Shown one piece after another: positions 54,180-63,967 of a DNA stretch of 64,000 bases; position 1 is the stretch's first letter, and each line of letters opens with the position of its first letter. A model generated the notes under the pieces. That model was not told the origin of the DNA. It did no database searches and saw only the letters and a program-made list of their open reading frames with translations. A program made the position numbers and the translations under genes. The DNA is taken from the NCBI GenBank assembly GCA_029817715.1, contig JARUPY010000090.1:1426001-1490000 (forward strand). The letters are read 5' to 3'. Source of the DNA: Melastoma dodecandrum. Lineage: Eukaryota; Streptophyta; Magnoliopsida; Myrtales; Melastomataceae.

Positions 54180-55991
54180 ATGCTCAGCAACCATGCGATG
54201 CCGTTCGGCGCCGAGATCGTGGAGGACGGGGTGCGATTCACCCTGTGGGCGCCTTCGGCGGGCCGCGTCGACCTCGTCTGTGAGGGACGTCGCGTCGAGA
54301 TGCCGGCGATCGGGCAGGGCTGGTACAAGCTCGTCGATGCCGAGGCGAAGGCCGGCGCGCGCTACGGCTTTTCCATAGACGGATCGGACGATCTCGTGCC
54401 CGATCCGGCCTCGCGCTACCAGGCCGACGACGAGGACCGCCGCTCGACCATCGTCGACCCGCGCGCGTTCGACTGGTCCGACAATGCGTGGACCGGCCGC
54501 GCCTGGAGCGAGGTGGTGCTGAACGAGATGCACGTCGGCACCGCGACGCCGGCCGGCACCTATGCCGGGCTCGCCGAGAAGCTCGAGACGCTGAAGGAGA
54601 CCGGCATCACCGCGATCGAGCTGATGCCGATCGCCGAGATCACCGGCAAGCGCAACTGGGGCTACGACGGCGTGCTGCCGTTCGCCCCGAACAACGCCTA
54701 CGGCACGCCGGACGAGCTGAAGGCGCTCGTCGATGCCGCGCACGGCCACGGGCTGATGGTCTTCCTCGACGTCGTCTACAACCACTTCGGCCCGACGGGA
54801 AACTTCCTGCCCTCGTATGCCAAGAGCTTCTTCACCGAGCGTCACGAGACGCCGTGGGGCGCCGGCATCAATTTCGACGGCAAGGGCGAGGCGTCCGACG
54901 TCGTGCGCGAGTTCTTCATCCAGAACTCGCTCTACTGGCTCGACGAGTACCATTTCGACGGCCTGCGCTTCGATGCGGTCCACGCCATTCTCGACGACGG
55001 CGATAAGCATTTCCTCGACGAACTGGCCGAGCGCATCCGCGACAAGTTCGCAGGGCGTCACGTGCATCTCGTGCTGGAGAACGAAGCCAACGAGGCGCAT
55101 CGCCTGACGCGCGACGGCGAGGGTCGTGCGCTGTCCTACGATGCGCAATGGGACGACGACATCCACCATTGCTGGCACGTGCTGCTGACCGGCGAGACGG
55201 AGGGCTATTACGGCGATTTCGCCGGCGACACAGTCGCACGGCTCGGCCGCTGCCTTGCGGAAGGTTTTGCCTACCAGGGCGAGATGTCGCCGAACCTCGA
55301 CCGCCGCCGCGGCGAGAAGACCGCTGGCCTGCCGCCGCAGGCCTTCGTCGCCTTCCTGCAGAACCACGACCAGATCGGCAACCGCGCGCAGGGCGATCGG
55401 CTGACGACCCTCGCCGATCCCGCGCACATGACGCTCGCGCGCGCCGCGCTCTACCTCGCGCCGCAGATCCCGATGATCTTCATGGGCGACGAGTGGGGCG
55501 CTACGACGCCGTTCCAGTTCTTCGTCGATTTCGAGCGCGAACCCGATCTCGCGGAGGCGGTGCGCAAGGGTCGCGCCAGGGAATTCGAGAAGTTCACGTC
55601 CTTTGCCGGCGAATCGGTGCCGGATCCGACGAAAGCCGAGACCTTCGAGCGCTCGAAGCTCGACTGGGGCGAGACGGCGCAGGCGCCGTATGCAGCCATC
55701 CTCGCCGAGACGCGCGCGCTGCTCGCGTTGCGCGCCGAGCACATCGTGCCCTTGATGGCGTCCGGCTTCGTCGACGCGCGTCATGCGCGCCATGGCGCCG
55801 GCGGCCTCGAGGTCGTCTGGCGCTTCCAGGCAGGCAGCCTCGTCTTCGTCGGCAACTTCGCCGATCCGGCCTTCGCACCCGACGTGCCGTCAGGCACGAA
55901 GGTTCTGTGGCAAAGCGACGGGCTCGACCTCGCGAGCCAACCCAAGCTGCCGGCCTGGACCGGCGCCATCCTTCTCGGCCCCGCGCAATGA
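54180..55991 (+). CDS. treZ: Malto-oligosyltrehalose trehalohydrolase TreZ
   Basis: A 603-residue GH13 enzyme that releases trehalose from maltooligosyl-trehalose made by TreY. The N-terminal CBM48-like region (residues 7-90) is followed by the barrel: Asp nucleophile in FDGLRFDAVHAI near residue 263, Glu in LVLENEANEAH near residue 305 and Asp in LQNHDQIGNRAQGDR near residue 400. The start ATG at 54180 has GGGAG 3 bases upstream, a tight spacing; another ATG at 54198 is possible. The gene starts 14 bases after glgX and overlaps the start of the malQ-treY gene. Confidence 0.94.
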   Translation: MLSNHAMPFGAEIVEDGVRFTLWAPSAGRVDLVCEGRRVEMPAIGQGWYKLVDAEAKAGARYGFSIDGSDDLVPDPASRYQADDEDRRSTIVDPRAFDWSDNAWTGRAWSEVVLNEMHVGTATPAGTYAGLAEKLETLKETGITAIELMPIAEITGKRNWGYDGVLPFAPNNAYGTPDELKALVDAAHGHGLMVFLDVVYNHFGPTGNFLPSYAKSFFTERHETPWGAGINFDGKGEASDVVREFFIQNSLYWLDEYHFDGLRFDAVHAILDDGDKHFLDELAERIRDKFAGRHVHLVLENEANEAHRLTRDGEGRALSYDAQWDDDIHHCWHVLLTGETEGYYGDFAGDTVARLGRCLAEGFAYQGEMSPNLDRRRGEKTAGLPPQAFVAFLQNHDQIGNRAQGDRLTTLADPAHMTLARAALYLAPQIPMIFMGDEWGATTPFQFFVDFEREPDLAEAVRKGRAREFEKFTSFAGESVPDPTKAETFERSKLDWGETAQAPYAAILAETRALLALRAEHIVPLMASGFVDARHARHGAGGLEVVWRFQAGSLVFVGNFADPAFAPDVPSGTKVLWQSDGLDLASQPKLPAWTGAILLGPAQ

Positions 55992-58900
55992 ACGACGACG
56001 TCCTCTTCGAAATCGCTTCGCGCGTCGGCGTCGAGCGAAGCTACCGCAACGCGCATGGCGCCCACACCGATTCGCCGCCGCAATCGATCGCCGTCGTGCT
56101 TCAGGCGCTCGGCTACGACGTGTCGTCGGACGAGGCGCGCGCGCAAACGCTCGAAAACCTGCGCGCCGCCCACCGCCGCGTTCTGCCGACCACCAGCGTG
56201 GTGCTGCCCGAGAACCCCGAGCCGATCGAGATCGGCGCCGCGGGGGAGGTCGATTGGCGCCTCGTGCTCGAGGACGGCTCCGTGCGCGAGGGGATCTCTT
56301 CCGCGGAAAGCCGCCATCGCGACGGCGGCCTCAAGCTCGACCCGATGCCGGCGGGCTACCATCGCCTGACGCTCGGCGGCTCGCCGCCGGCGGAAGGCTG
56401 GGTGCTCGCCGCGCCGCCGCGGGCCTTCCTTCCCGAGGCGCTCTCGGCCGGCGGTCGCGGCTTCGGCGTCACCGCGCAGGTCTACGGCCTGCGCTCGCCG
56501 ACCAATTTCGGGATCGGCGATTTTTCCGACGTCGGCGACCTGGCGGAAGGCGCCGGGCGGTTCGGCGCGTCGTTCCTCGGCCTCTCGCCCTTGCACGCCC
56601 TGTTCCCGACCGACCGCTCGAAGATCTCGCCCTATTCGCCGTCGTCGCGGCTGTTCATCGATCCGATCTACATCGACCCGACGGTTCTGCCCGACTTTGC
56701 ATCGAGCACCGCGGCGCGCTTCCTCAATGCGCCCGAGGCCGCCGCCGAGCTCGACCGGCTGCGGGCGCACCTCGTCGACCATGCCGCGTCGTGGGCCGTG
56801 AAGCACGCCATCCTGTCGCGCTACTGGCCGCGCTTCGGCAACGCGATGGACCCGGAATTTTTGGCCTATCGCGCCGAATTGGGCGAGCCGCTCGAGCTGC
56901 ACGCGACCTTCGAGGCGCTCTCCGAGCTGTTCGCCGCCGAGGGCAAGAGCTGGGTCAACGAGTGGCCCGAGCCCTACCGCGACGCCGGCAGCGACGCGGT
57001 GAAGACCTTCCGCGCCGAGAACCCGCAGAGGATCGCGTTCCACGCCTGGCTGCAATGGCTCGCCGATCGCCAGCTCGCGGCGGCGCAGCACCGCGCGCTC
57101 GAAGGCGGCATGACGATCGGCCTCTACCGCGACCTCGCCGTCGGCGTCGACACGGGCGGCGCCGAGCTGTGGGCGCGGCCGGATTGGTTCCTGAAAGGCG
57201 TCGCGGTCGGCGCGCCGCCGGACCTCTTGGGTCCGCAGGGGCAGGACTGGGGCCTGCCGCCGTTCAACCCGCGCACGCTGGAGGAGCAGGGGCTGCAGGC
57301 GTTCCGCACGCTCGTCGCCTCCAACATGCGCCATGCCGGCGCGATCCGCATCGACCACGCCTTCCAGCTGCAGCGCCTCTACGTCGTGCCGGAAGGCATG
57401 CCGGCGACCGAAGGCGTCTACGTCAACTATCCCTTCGCGGCGATGCTGGCGGTGCTGCGCATCGAGAGCCACCGCGCGCGCGCGCTGGTGATCGCCGAGG
57501 ATCTCGGGACCGCGCCCGAAGGCTTCGCCGACGCGATCATGGGCTCCGACATCCTCAGCTACCGCATCGTCAATTTCGAGCGCGAGAACGACGGCGCCTT
57601 CAAGGCGCCCTCCGCCTATCCGCGCAAGGCCCTGGCGGCGATCGCCACGCACGACCTGCCGACCTTCGCCGGCTGGTGGAAAGGCCTCGACACGGAGCTG
57701 CGGCAGACCTTCAAGTTCTACACGCCGGAGCAGGGCGAGCGCGAGCGCGGCGAGCGGGTCGGCGACCGGGCCGCCTTCTCACGTGCGCTGGTGGCGGCCG
57801 GCGTGCAGGCGACGGATGCCGTGCCGGTCGAGCCGCCGTTCGAGGCGGCGTTCCGTTTCGTCGCCAAGACCCAGTCGATGCTCTCGGCGATCCAGCTCGA
57901 GGACGTGCTGGAGGAACAGACGCAGGCGAATTTGCCGGGCCCCGACGTCGGCCATCCGAACTGGCGGCGGAAGCTCTCCCGCACCGTCGACGGCCTGCTG
58001 GCGCCGGAAGGGCCGCTCGCACGCGCCTCGGCGATCACGCTGGCCGAAGGCCGCGATCTCGGCGCCACCGAGCCGCGCCTCGCCTGGCCGCCGCCGTCGG
58101 CGACCTACCGGCTGCAGTTCCACAAGGACTTCACCTTCGCGCATGCGACGGAGATCCTGCCGTATCTGTCGAAGCTCGGGGTCAGCCACATCTACGCGTC
58201 GCCGATCCTGAAGGCGCGGCCGGGCTCGACGCACGGCTACGACACCGTCGACCCGACGCAGATCAACCCCGAGCTCGGCGGGCAAGAGGGCTTCGAGCGC
58301 TTCGCCGCCGCGGTGGCCGACCATGGGATGAAGATCCTGCTCGACATCGTGCCGAACCACATGGGCGTCGGCGGCGCCGACAATCCGTGGTGGCTGTCGC
58401 TGCTCGAGTGGGGCGAGATGTCCCCGCTCGCCGACACCTACGACGTCGACTGGGAACGTTTGGGCGCCCACGGCAAGCTCGTCGCGCCGTTCCTCGGCGG
58501 CCAGTACGGCGAGATCCTCGAGAAGGGCGACCTCAAGCTCGCCTTCGATGCCGAGAAGGGCGCCTTTTCCGTCTGGCACTACGAGCACAAGTTCCCGATC
58601 TGCCCGCTGACCTATCCGGTGATCCTCGATCGCGCAGTGGCGGTGGACACATCGGAGGCCGGCGAGGGCGTCGACGGGCTGCTGCGCGTCGCCGAGGACC
58701 TGCGCGCTCTGGCGCAGGAACCGCCGCACCGCCAGCACGACATCGTCGAGACCTGCGAGCGGCTGAAGCGCCGGCTCGCCGCGCTCGCCCGGCGTGAGAG
58801 CGTCGCCGAGACGATCGAGCAGGCCGTCACCGTCTTCAACGGCACGCCCGGCCTGACCGAGAGCTTCGGCAGCCTGCATCGCCTGCTCGAGCGCCAGGCC

Positions 58901-60838
58901 TATCGGCTCTCCTACTGGCGGGTCGCGGCGAGCGACGTGAACTATCGCCGCTTCTTCGACATCGACGGGCTCGCCGGTGTCCGCATCGAGGAGCGGGAGG
59001 TGTTCGAGCGCTCCCATGCGCTCATCTTCGATCTCGTGCGCCGCGGCCTGATCCACGGCCTGCGCGTCGACCATATCGACGGGCTGGCCGACCCGCGCGC
59101 CTACGCCGCCGCGCTGCAGCGCGCGATCGGCCCGACCTTCTACGTGGTCGCGGAAAAGATCCTCGAGCCGGGCGAGACGCTGCGGCCGTGGCCGATCGCC
59201 GGCACCACCGGCTACGAGATGCTCAACCTCATCGACGGCGTCTTCGTCGATGCGGACAACCAGCGCACCTTCGATCGCATCTACCACGAGAATTCGGACT
59301 TCGGGCAGAGCTATCAGGCAGCCTTGCTGGCGGCCAAGCGGCAGGTGCTGCTCGAGAGCTTCTCGTCGGAGCTCGAGAGCCTCGTCTCCGACATGAAGCG
59401 CATCGCCGACGCCAATCGTCTGACGCGCGACTACAGCGTCAACGCGATCCGCGTGGCGCTGGGCGATCTCGTCTGCGCCTTCCCGGTCTACCGCACCTAC
59501 ATCACGGCGCGCGGCATCTCGAGCGAGGACCGTACGCTCGTCATGGAGGTGCTGGAGGAAGCCAAGCAGATCACCGCGCTGCCCGATCGCGGCGTGCACG
59601 ATTTCATCGGATCGGTGTTGCTCGGAACGATCCCGACCGGGCGCCCGGGCCGCGCCGCGATCCAGGTGGTGGAGCGCTTCCGACGCCGCTTCCAGCAGCT
59701 CACCGGGCCGGTGATGGCGAAGAGCCTGGAGGACACGCTCTTCTATCGCTACGTGCGCTTCCTCGCCCTGAACGAGGTCGGCGGCGAGCCGTCGCGCTTC
59801 GGCATCCCGCTCGCCGACTTCCACGCCGAGAACATCGCGCGCGCGAAGACGTGGCCGCTGGCGCTGACGGCGACGGCGACGCACGACACCAAGCGCGGCG
59901 AGGACGCGCGGGCTCGCCTCATCGCTCTGTCTGAGGCCCCGGACCTGTGGGCGCAGGCGCTGGCCGCCTGGAAGGTCGAGGCGCGCGGCGTCGTCAAGCC
60001 GGACGCCAACGATCAATACCTCTTCCTGCAGGCGATCATCGGCGTATGGCCGATCGAGCTGCTCGAAGGCGACGATCCCGCCGTGATGAAGGCGCTGCGC
60101 GAGCGGCTTGCCGCCTACGTGCCGAAGGCCCTGCGCGAGGCCAAGCGTCGCTCGAAATGGATCGAGCCCAACGAGGCCTACGAGAAGGCGACGATCGACC
60201 TCCTCGAACGTTTGCTGGCCGACGATTCCACCTTCGTCCAGCGGCTGCGCCCGATGCTCGTCGACCTGTCGCGGCGCGGCCTTCTCGTGTCGCTCGGCCG
60301 TACCGTGCTCAAGGCGACGCTGCCCGGCGTGCCGGATTTCTACCAGGGCACGGACTTGTGGGACTTCTCCCTGGTCGACCCCGACAATCGCCGTCCCGTC
60401 GACTACGCCGAGCGCGCCGAGATCCTCGCCGACGACGCACCGCTCACGACGCTTTTGCGATCGTGGCATGACGGTGCCGTCAAGCTTCGCGTCGTCGGCG
60501 ATCTCCTGCGCGATCGTCGCGACAACGCGCTTTTCTACGCCCGTGCCGACTATGCACCCTTGACCGTCACGGGTGGAAAATGGTCGAAGCTCGTCGCGTT
60601 CGTGCGTCGCTTCGGCGCGGAGCGACTCGTCGTCGTCGTGCCGCGGCTTGCGGGCAGCGGCAGCGGCGTGTCCGTCATGCCCACCGGCCAGGCCTACTGG
60701 GGCGCCACGACCATCGATCTGCCGGCGGGCCGCTGGCGCGACGTCTTCGAGGGCCGGACGCTCGAGTCGAGCGGTTCGGTGCCGGCCGGCACACTTCTCG
60801 AGAGCCTCCCCTTCGCGGTGATGAGGATGACCGCATGA
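55988..60838 (+). CDS. treY: Fusion of 4-alpha-glucanotransferase (MalQ) and malto-oligosyltrehalose synthase (TreY)
   Basis: A 1,616-residue two-enzyme chain. Residues 1 to about 690 are amylomaltase MalQ (GH77): RSPTNFGIGDFSDVG near residue 168, nucleophile Asp in AIRIDHAFQLQR near residue 455, Glu in VIAEDLGTAPEG and Asp in ATHDLPTFAGWW. From about residue 700 (SATYRLQFHKDFTFAHA) it is TreY (GH13), about 910 residues: LVPNHMG-type block VPNHMGVGG, Asp in GLRVDHIDGLADP and Glu in VVAEKILEPGE. MalQ lengthens or disproportionates chains and TreY turns the end into a trehalosyl group. The frame is continuous with no stop. The ATG overlaps the treZ stop (ATGA). Confidence 0.93.
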   Translation: MNDDVLFEIASRVGVERSYRNAHGAHTDSPPQSIAVVLQALGYDVSSDEARAQTLENLRAAHRRVLPTTSVVLPENPEPIEIGAAGEVDWRLVLEDGSVREGISSAESRHRDGGLKLDPMPAGYHRLTLGGSPPAEGWVLAAPPRAFLPEALSAGGRGFGVTAQVYGLRSPTNFGIGDFSDVGDLAEGAGRFGASFLGLSPLHALFPTDRSKISPYSPSSRLFIDPIYIDPTVLPDFASSTAARFLNAPEAAAELDRLRAHLVDHAASWAVKHAILSRYWPRFGNAMDPEFLAYRAELGEPLELHATFEALSELFAAEGKSWVNEWPEPYRDAGSDAVKTFRAENPQRIAFHAWLQWLADRQLAAAQHRALEGGMTIGLYRDLAVGVDTGGAELWARPDWFLKGVAVGAPPDLLGPQGQDWGLPPFNPRTLEEQGLQAFRTLVASNMRHAGAIRIDHAFQLQRLYVVPEGMPATEGVYVNYPFAAMLAVLRIESHRARALVIAEDLGTAPEGFADAIMGSDILSYRIVNFERENDGAFKAPSAYPRKALAAIATHDLPTFAGWWKGLDTELRQTFKFYTPEQGERERGERVGDRAAFSRALVAAGVQATDAVPVEPPFEAAFRFVAKTQSMLSAIQLEDVLEEQTQANLPGPDVGHPNWRRKLSRTVDGLLAPEGPLARASAITLAEGRDLGATEPRLAWPPPSATYRLQFHKDFTFAHATEILPYLSKLGVSHIYASPILKARPGSTHGYDTVDPTQINPELGGQEGFERFAAAVADHGMKILLDIVPNHMGVGGADNPWWLSLLEWGEMSPLADTYDVDWERLGAHGKLVAPFLGGQYGEILEKGDLKLAFDAEKGAFSVWHYEHKFPICPLTYPVILDRAVAVDTSEAGEGVDGLLRVAEDLRALAQEPPHRQHDIVETCERLKRRLAALARRESVAETIEQAVTVFNGTPGLTESFGSLHRLLERQAYRLSYWRVAASDVNYRRFFDIDGLAGVRIEEREVFERSHALIFDLVRRGLIHGLRVDHIDGLADPRAYAAALQRAIGPTFYVVAEKILEPGETLRPWPIAGTTGYEMLNLIDGVFVDADNQRTFDRIYHENSDFGQSYQAALLAAKRQVLLESFSSELESLVSDMKRIADANRLTRDYSVNAIRVALGDLVCAFPVYRTYITARGISSEDRTLVMEVLEEAKQITALPDRGVHDFIGSVLLGTIPTGRPGRAAIQVVERFRRRFQQLTGPVMAKSLEDTLFYRYVRFLALNEVGGEPSRFGIPLADFHAENIARAKTWPLALTATATHDTKRGEDARARLIALSEAPDLWAQALAAWKVEARGVVKPDANDQYLFLQAIIGVWPIELLEGDDPAVMKALRERLAAYVPKALREAKRRSKWIEPNEAYEKATIDLLERLLADDSTFVQRLRPMLVDLSRRGLLVSLGRTVLKATLPGVPDFYQGTDLWDFSLVDPDNRRPVDYAERAEILADDAPLTTLLRSWHDGAVKLRVVGDLLRDRRDNALFYARADYAPLTVTGGKWSKLVAFVRRFGAERLVVVVPRLAGSGSGVSVMPTGQAYWGATTIDLPAGRWRDVFEGRTLESSGSVPAGTLLESLPFAVMRMTA

Positions 60839-62928
60839 GCGACAAGGCCAGCAAGGGCAAGGACAGGGCGTCCGGTGGCGTCGACAAAAAAGGAGGCTCG
60901 AAGCACGGCATGAACGTCGAAACGAGATCCTGGAAGGCGGCTGCCGCCGCCGATGGTGCGACTGCCGACGATATCGGCGCCGGCCGCGTCGTCATCGAAG
61001 AGGTCGTTCCCGAGCTGGACGGCGGGCGTCATCCCATCAAGGTGGTGGTCGGCGCCGACGTCGTCGTCACCGCCGACATCTTCACCGACGGCCACGAGAA
61101 GATCGGCTGCGACGTGCTCTGGCGCGCCGTCGACCAGAAGGAATGGTCGCGCGTGCCGATGACCTTCGTCGCCAACGATCGTTGGACGGCGACCTTCTCG
61201 CCGAACCGCAACATGCGCCACCTCTACACGATCGAGGCGTGGCGCGACCCCTTCGCCTCGCTGCTCGACGGCATCACCAAGAAGCGCAAGGCCGGCCTCG
61301 ATCTCTCGGTCGAGGGCGGCGAGGCCGTCGCGCTCATCGCGGAGGCCGACCCGCGCGGGCTCGACAAGCGCGCGCACAAGATGCTGCTGTCGCGGCTCGA
61401 GCGCGAGCAGAACGGCTCCGACGCGCAGCTCGATTCCATCTCCTCGGCCGACACGGTGGCGCTGATGAAGCGCTGCGGCCCCCGCCATCAGGTGTCGCGC
61501 TACGATCGCACCCTGGAGCTCATCGTCGATCGCAAGACCGCGATCTACTCGTCCTGGTACGAACTGTTCCCGCGCTCGATCACCGATTCGGTCGACCGTC
61601 ACGGCACGTTCCGCGACGTCATCAACCACCTCTCCTACGTCCGCGACCTCGGCTTCGACGTGCTGTACTTCCCGCCGATCAGCCCGATCGGCAAGAAGAA
61701 CCGCAAGGGCAAGAACAACACGCTGACGCCGAGCGAGACCGACGTCGGCTCGGTCTACGGCATCGGCTCGCCGGACGGCGGCCACGACGCGATCCACCCG
61801 GAGCTCGGCACGATCGAGGATTTCCGCGCGCTGGTCGCGGCGGCGAAGGACCATGGGCTGGAGATCGCGCTCGACTTCGCGATCCAGTGCTCGCCGGACC
61901 ATCCCTGGATCAAGGAACATCCCGAGTGGTTCCAGTGGCGGCCCGACGGCACGATCCAGTACGCCGAGAACCCGCCGAAGAAGTACGAGGACATCGTCAA
62001 CGTCCAGTTCTACGGCGCCTCGCTGCCGTCGCTGTGGCGCGAGCTGCGCGACAACATGCTGTTCTGGGTGCGCGAGGGCGTGCGCATCATCCGCGTCGAC
62101 AACCCCCACACCAAGCCGATCCCGTTCTGGAAGTGGGTGATCGCCGAGATCAACCGGCAATACCCGGACGTGATCTTCCTCGCCGAGGCCTTCACCCGGC
62201 CGCCGATGATGCGCGAGCTGGCCAAGGTCGGCTTCCAGCAGTCCTACACCTACTTCACGTGGCGCAACGAGAAGTGGGAGATCGAACAATACATGGCCGA
62301 GCTGGCCGGCAAGATGGGCGACTACTATCGTCCCAATTTCTTCGTCAACACGCCGGATATCAACCCGCCCTACCTGCAGACCGGCGGTCGCGCCGCGCAT
62401 CTCGTGCGCGCCACGCTGGCGGCGACGCTGTCGGGCAATTGGGGCGTCTACTCTGGCTTCGAGCTGTGCGAGGCGCGTGCGCTGCCGGGCAAGGAGGAGT
62501 ACCTCGACTCGGAGAAGTACCAGATCCGGGTGTGGGACTACGACCGTCCCGGCAACATCAAGGACTACATCCGCGCGCTGAACATGATCCGCCGCGAGAA
62601 CCCGGCGCTGCACGACTTCCGCAACGCGGTGCGCCTCAACGCCTACAACGACAACATCATCGCCTATGCGAAATTCACCCCCGACAAGACCAATTGCATC
62701 TTCGTGATGGTCAACCTCGATCCGCGCAATCGGCAGGAATGCGCCTACGAGATCCCCTTGTGGGAATGGGGGCTGCCCGACTCCGGCTCGGTCGACGTCG
62801 AGGACCTTCTCGGGGGCTACAAGTTCACCCTCTACGGCAAGGTCAATCAGATCGCGCTCGATCCCTACGAGCGCTCCGCGATCGTGTGGCGGCTGTCGCC
62901 GCCGGCGGATTGGAAAGGCGGCCAATGA
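60835..62928 (+). CDS. glgE: Alpha-1,4-glucan:maltose-1-phosphate maltosyltransferase GlgE
   Basis: A 697-residue GH13 enzyme that extends alpha-glucan from maltose-1-phosphate. A Lys/Gly-rich N-terminal tail (residues 1-30) precedes the N-domain (VVIEEVVPELDGGRHPIK). The catalytic barrel has the Asp nucleophile in VRIIRVDNPHTKPIPFW near residue 420, Glu in VIFLAEAFTRPPMM near residue 448, and the GSPDGGHDAIHPELGT block typical of GlgE. With TreS and a maltokinase it turns trehalose into glucan. The start overlaps the malQ-treY stop (ATGA), and treS overlaps its stop. Confidence 0.94.
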   Translation: MSDKASKGKDRASGGVDKKGGSKHGMNVETRSWKAAAAADGATADDIGAGRVVIEEVVPELDGGRHPIKVVVGADVVVTADIFTDGHEKIGCDVLWRAVDQKEWSRVPMTFVANDRWTATFSPNRNMRHLYTIEAWRDPFASLLDGITKKRKAGLDLSVEGGEAVALIAEADPRGLDKRAHKMLLSRLEREQNGSDAQLDSISSADTVALMKRCGPRHQVSRYDRTLELIVDRKTAIYSSWYELFPRSITDSVDRHGTFRDVINHLSYVRDLGFDVLYFPPISPIGKKNRKGKNNTLTPSETDVGSVYGIGSPDGGHDAIHPELGTIEDFRALVAAAKDHGLEIALDFAIQCSPDHPWIKEHPEWFQWRPDGTIQYAENPPKKYEDIVNVQFYGASLPSLWRELRDNMLFWVREGVRIIRVDNPHTKPIPFWKWVIAEINRQYPDVIFLAEAFTRPPMMRELAKVGFQQSYTYFTWRNEKWEIEQYMAELAGKMGDYYRPNFFVNTPDINPPYLQTGGRAAHLVRATLAATLSGNWGVYSGFELCEARALPGKEEYLDSEKYQIRVWDYDRPGNIKDYIRALNMIRRENPALHDFRNAVRLNAYNDNIIAYAKFTPDKTNCIFVMVNLDPRNRQECAYEIPLWEWGLPDSGSVDVEDLLGGYKFTLYGKVNQIALDPYERSAIVWRLSPPADWKGGQ

Positions 62929-63935
62929 TCGATCGCAACGACACGCAGTGGTATCGCGACGCGATCATCTATCAGCTGCACGTGAAGAGCTTCTTCGACG
63001 CCGACAACGACGGCATGGGCGACTTCGTCGGCGTCACGCAGAAGCTCGACTACGTCCGCGAGCTCGGCGCCACCGCGATCTGGGTGATGCCGTTCTATCC
63101 CTCGCCGCTGCGCGACGACGGCTACGACATCTCGGACTATCGCGGCATCAACCCGTCCTACGGCACGGCGAAGGACTTCAAGGCCTTCGTCAGGGCGGCG
63201 CACGAGCGCGGCATCCGCGTCATCACCGAGCTCGTCATCAACCACACGTCCGACCAGCACCCCTGGTTCCAGCGGGCGCGCGCCGCCAAGAAAGGCTCGG
63301 CGGCGCGCGAGTTCTACGTCTGGTCAGACACCGACGAGAAGTACAAGGACACGCGCATCATCTTCCTCGACACCGAGAAGTCCAACTGGACGTGGGACGA
63401 GGAGGCGCAGGCCTTCTACTGGCATCGTTTCTATTCCCACCAGCCCGATCTCAACTTCGACAACCCGAAGGTGATCGAGGCGGTGCTCGACGTGATGCGC
63501 TACTGGCTCGACCTCGGCGTCGACGGGCTGCGCCTCGACGCGATCCCCTACCTCTGCGAGCGCGAGGGGACGAACTGCGAGAACCTCGAGGAGACGCACA
63601 AGGTCCTCAAGATCATCCGGGCCGAGGTCGACAAGGACTATCCGGACCGCATGCTGCTCGCCGAGGCCAACCAATGGCCCGAGGAGACCGCGCAATATTT
63701 CGGCGACGGCGACGAGTGCCACATGGCGTTCCACTTCCCGCTGATGCCGCGCATCTACATGGCGCTGGCGCAGGAGGACCGGCACCCGATCACCGACATC
63801 ATGCGCCAGACCCCGGAGATCCCGGAGGGCTGCCAATGGTCGATCTTCCTGCGCAACCATGACGAGATGACCCTCGAGATGGTCACCGACAAGGAGCGCG
63901 ACTATCTCTGGAAGTTCTACGCCGCCGACAAGCGC

Positions 63936-63967
<32 letters not shown>

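Noticed and set aside
57779..60469. 896-codon minus-strand open frame
   Set aside because: Antisense to the TreY part of the fusion gene, no motif.
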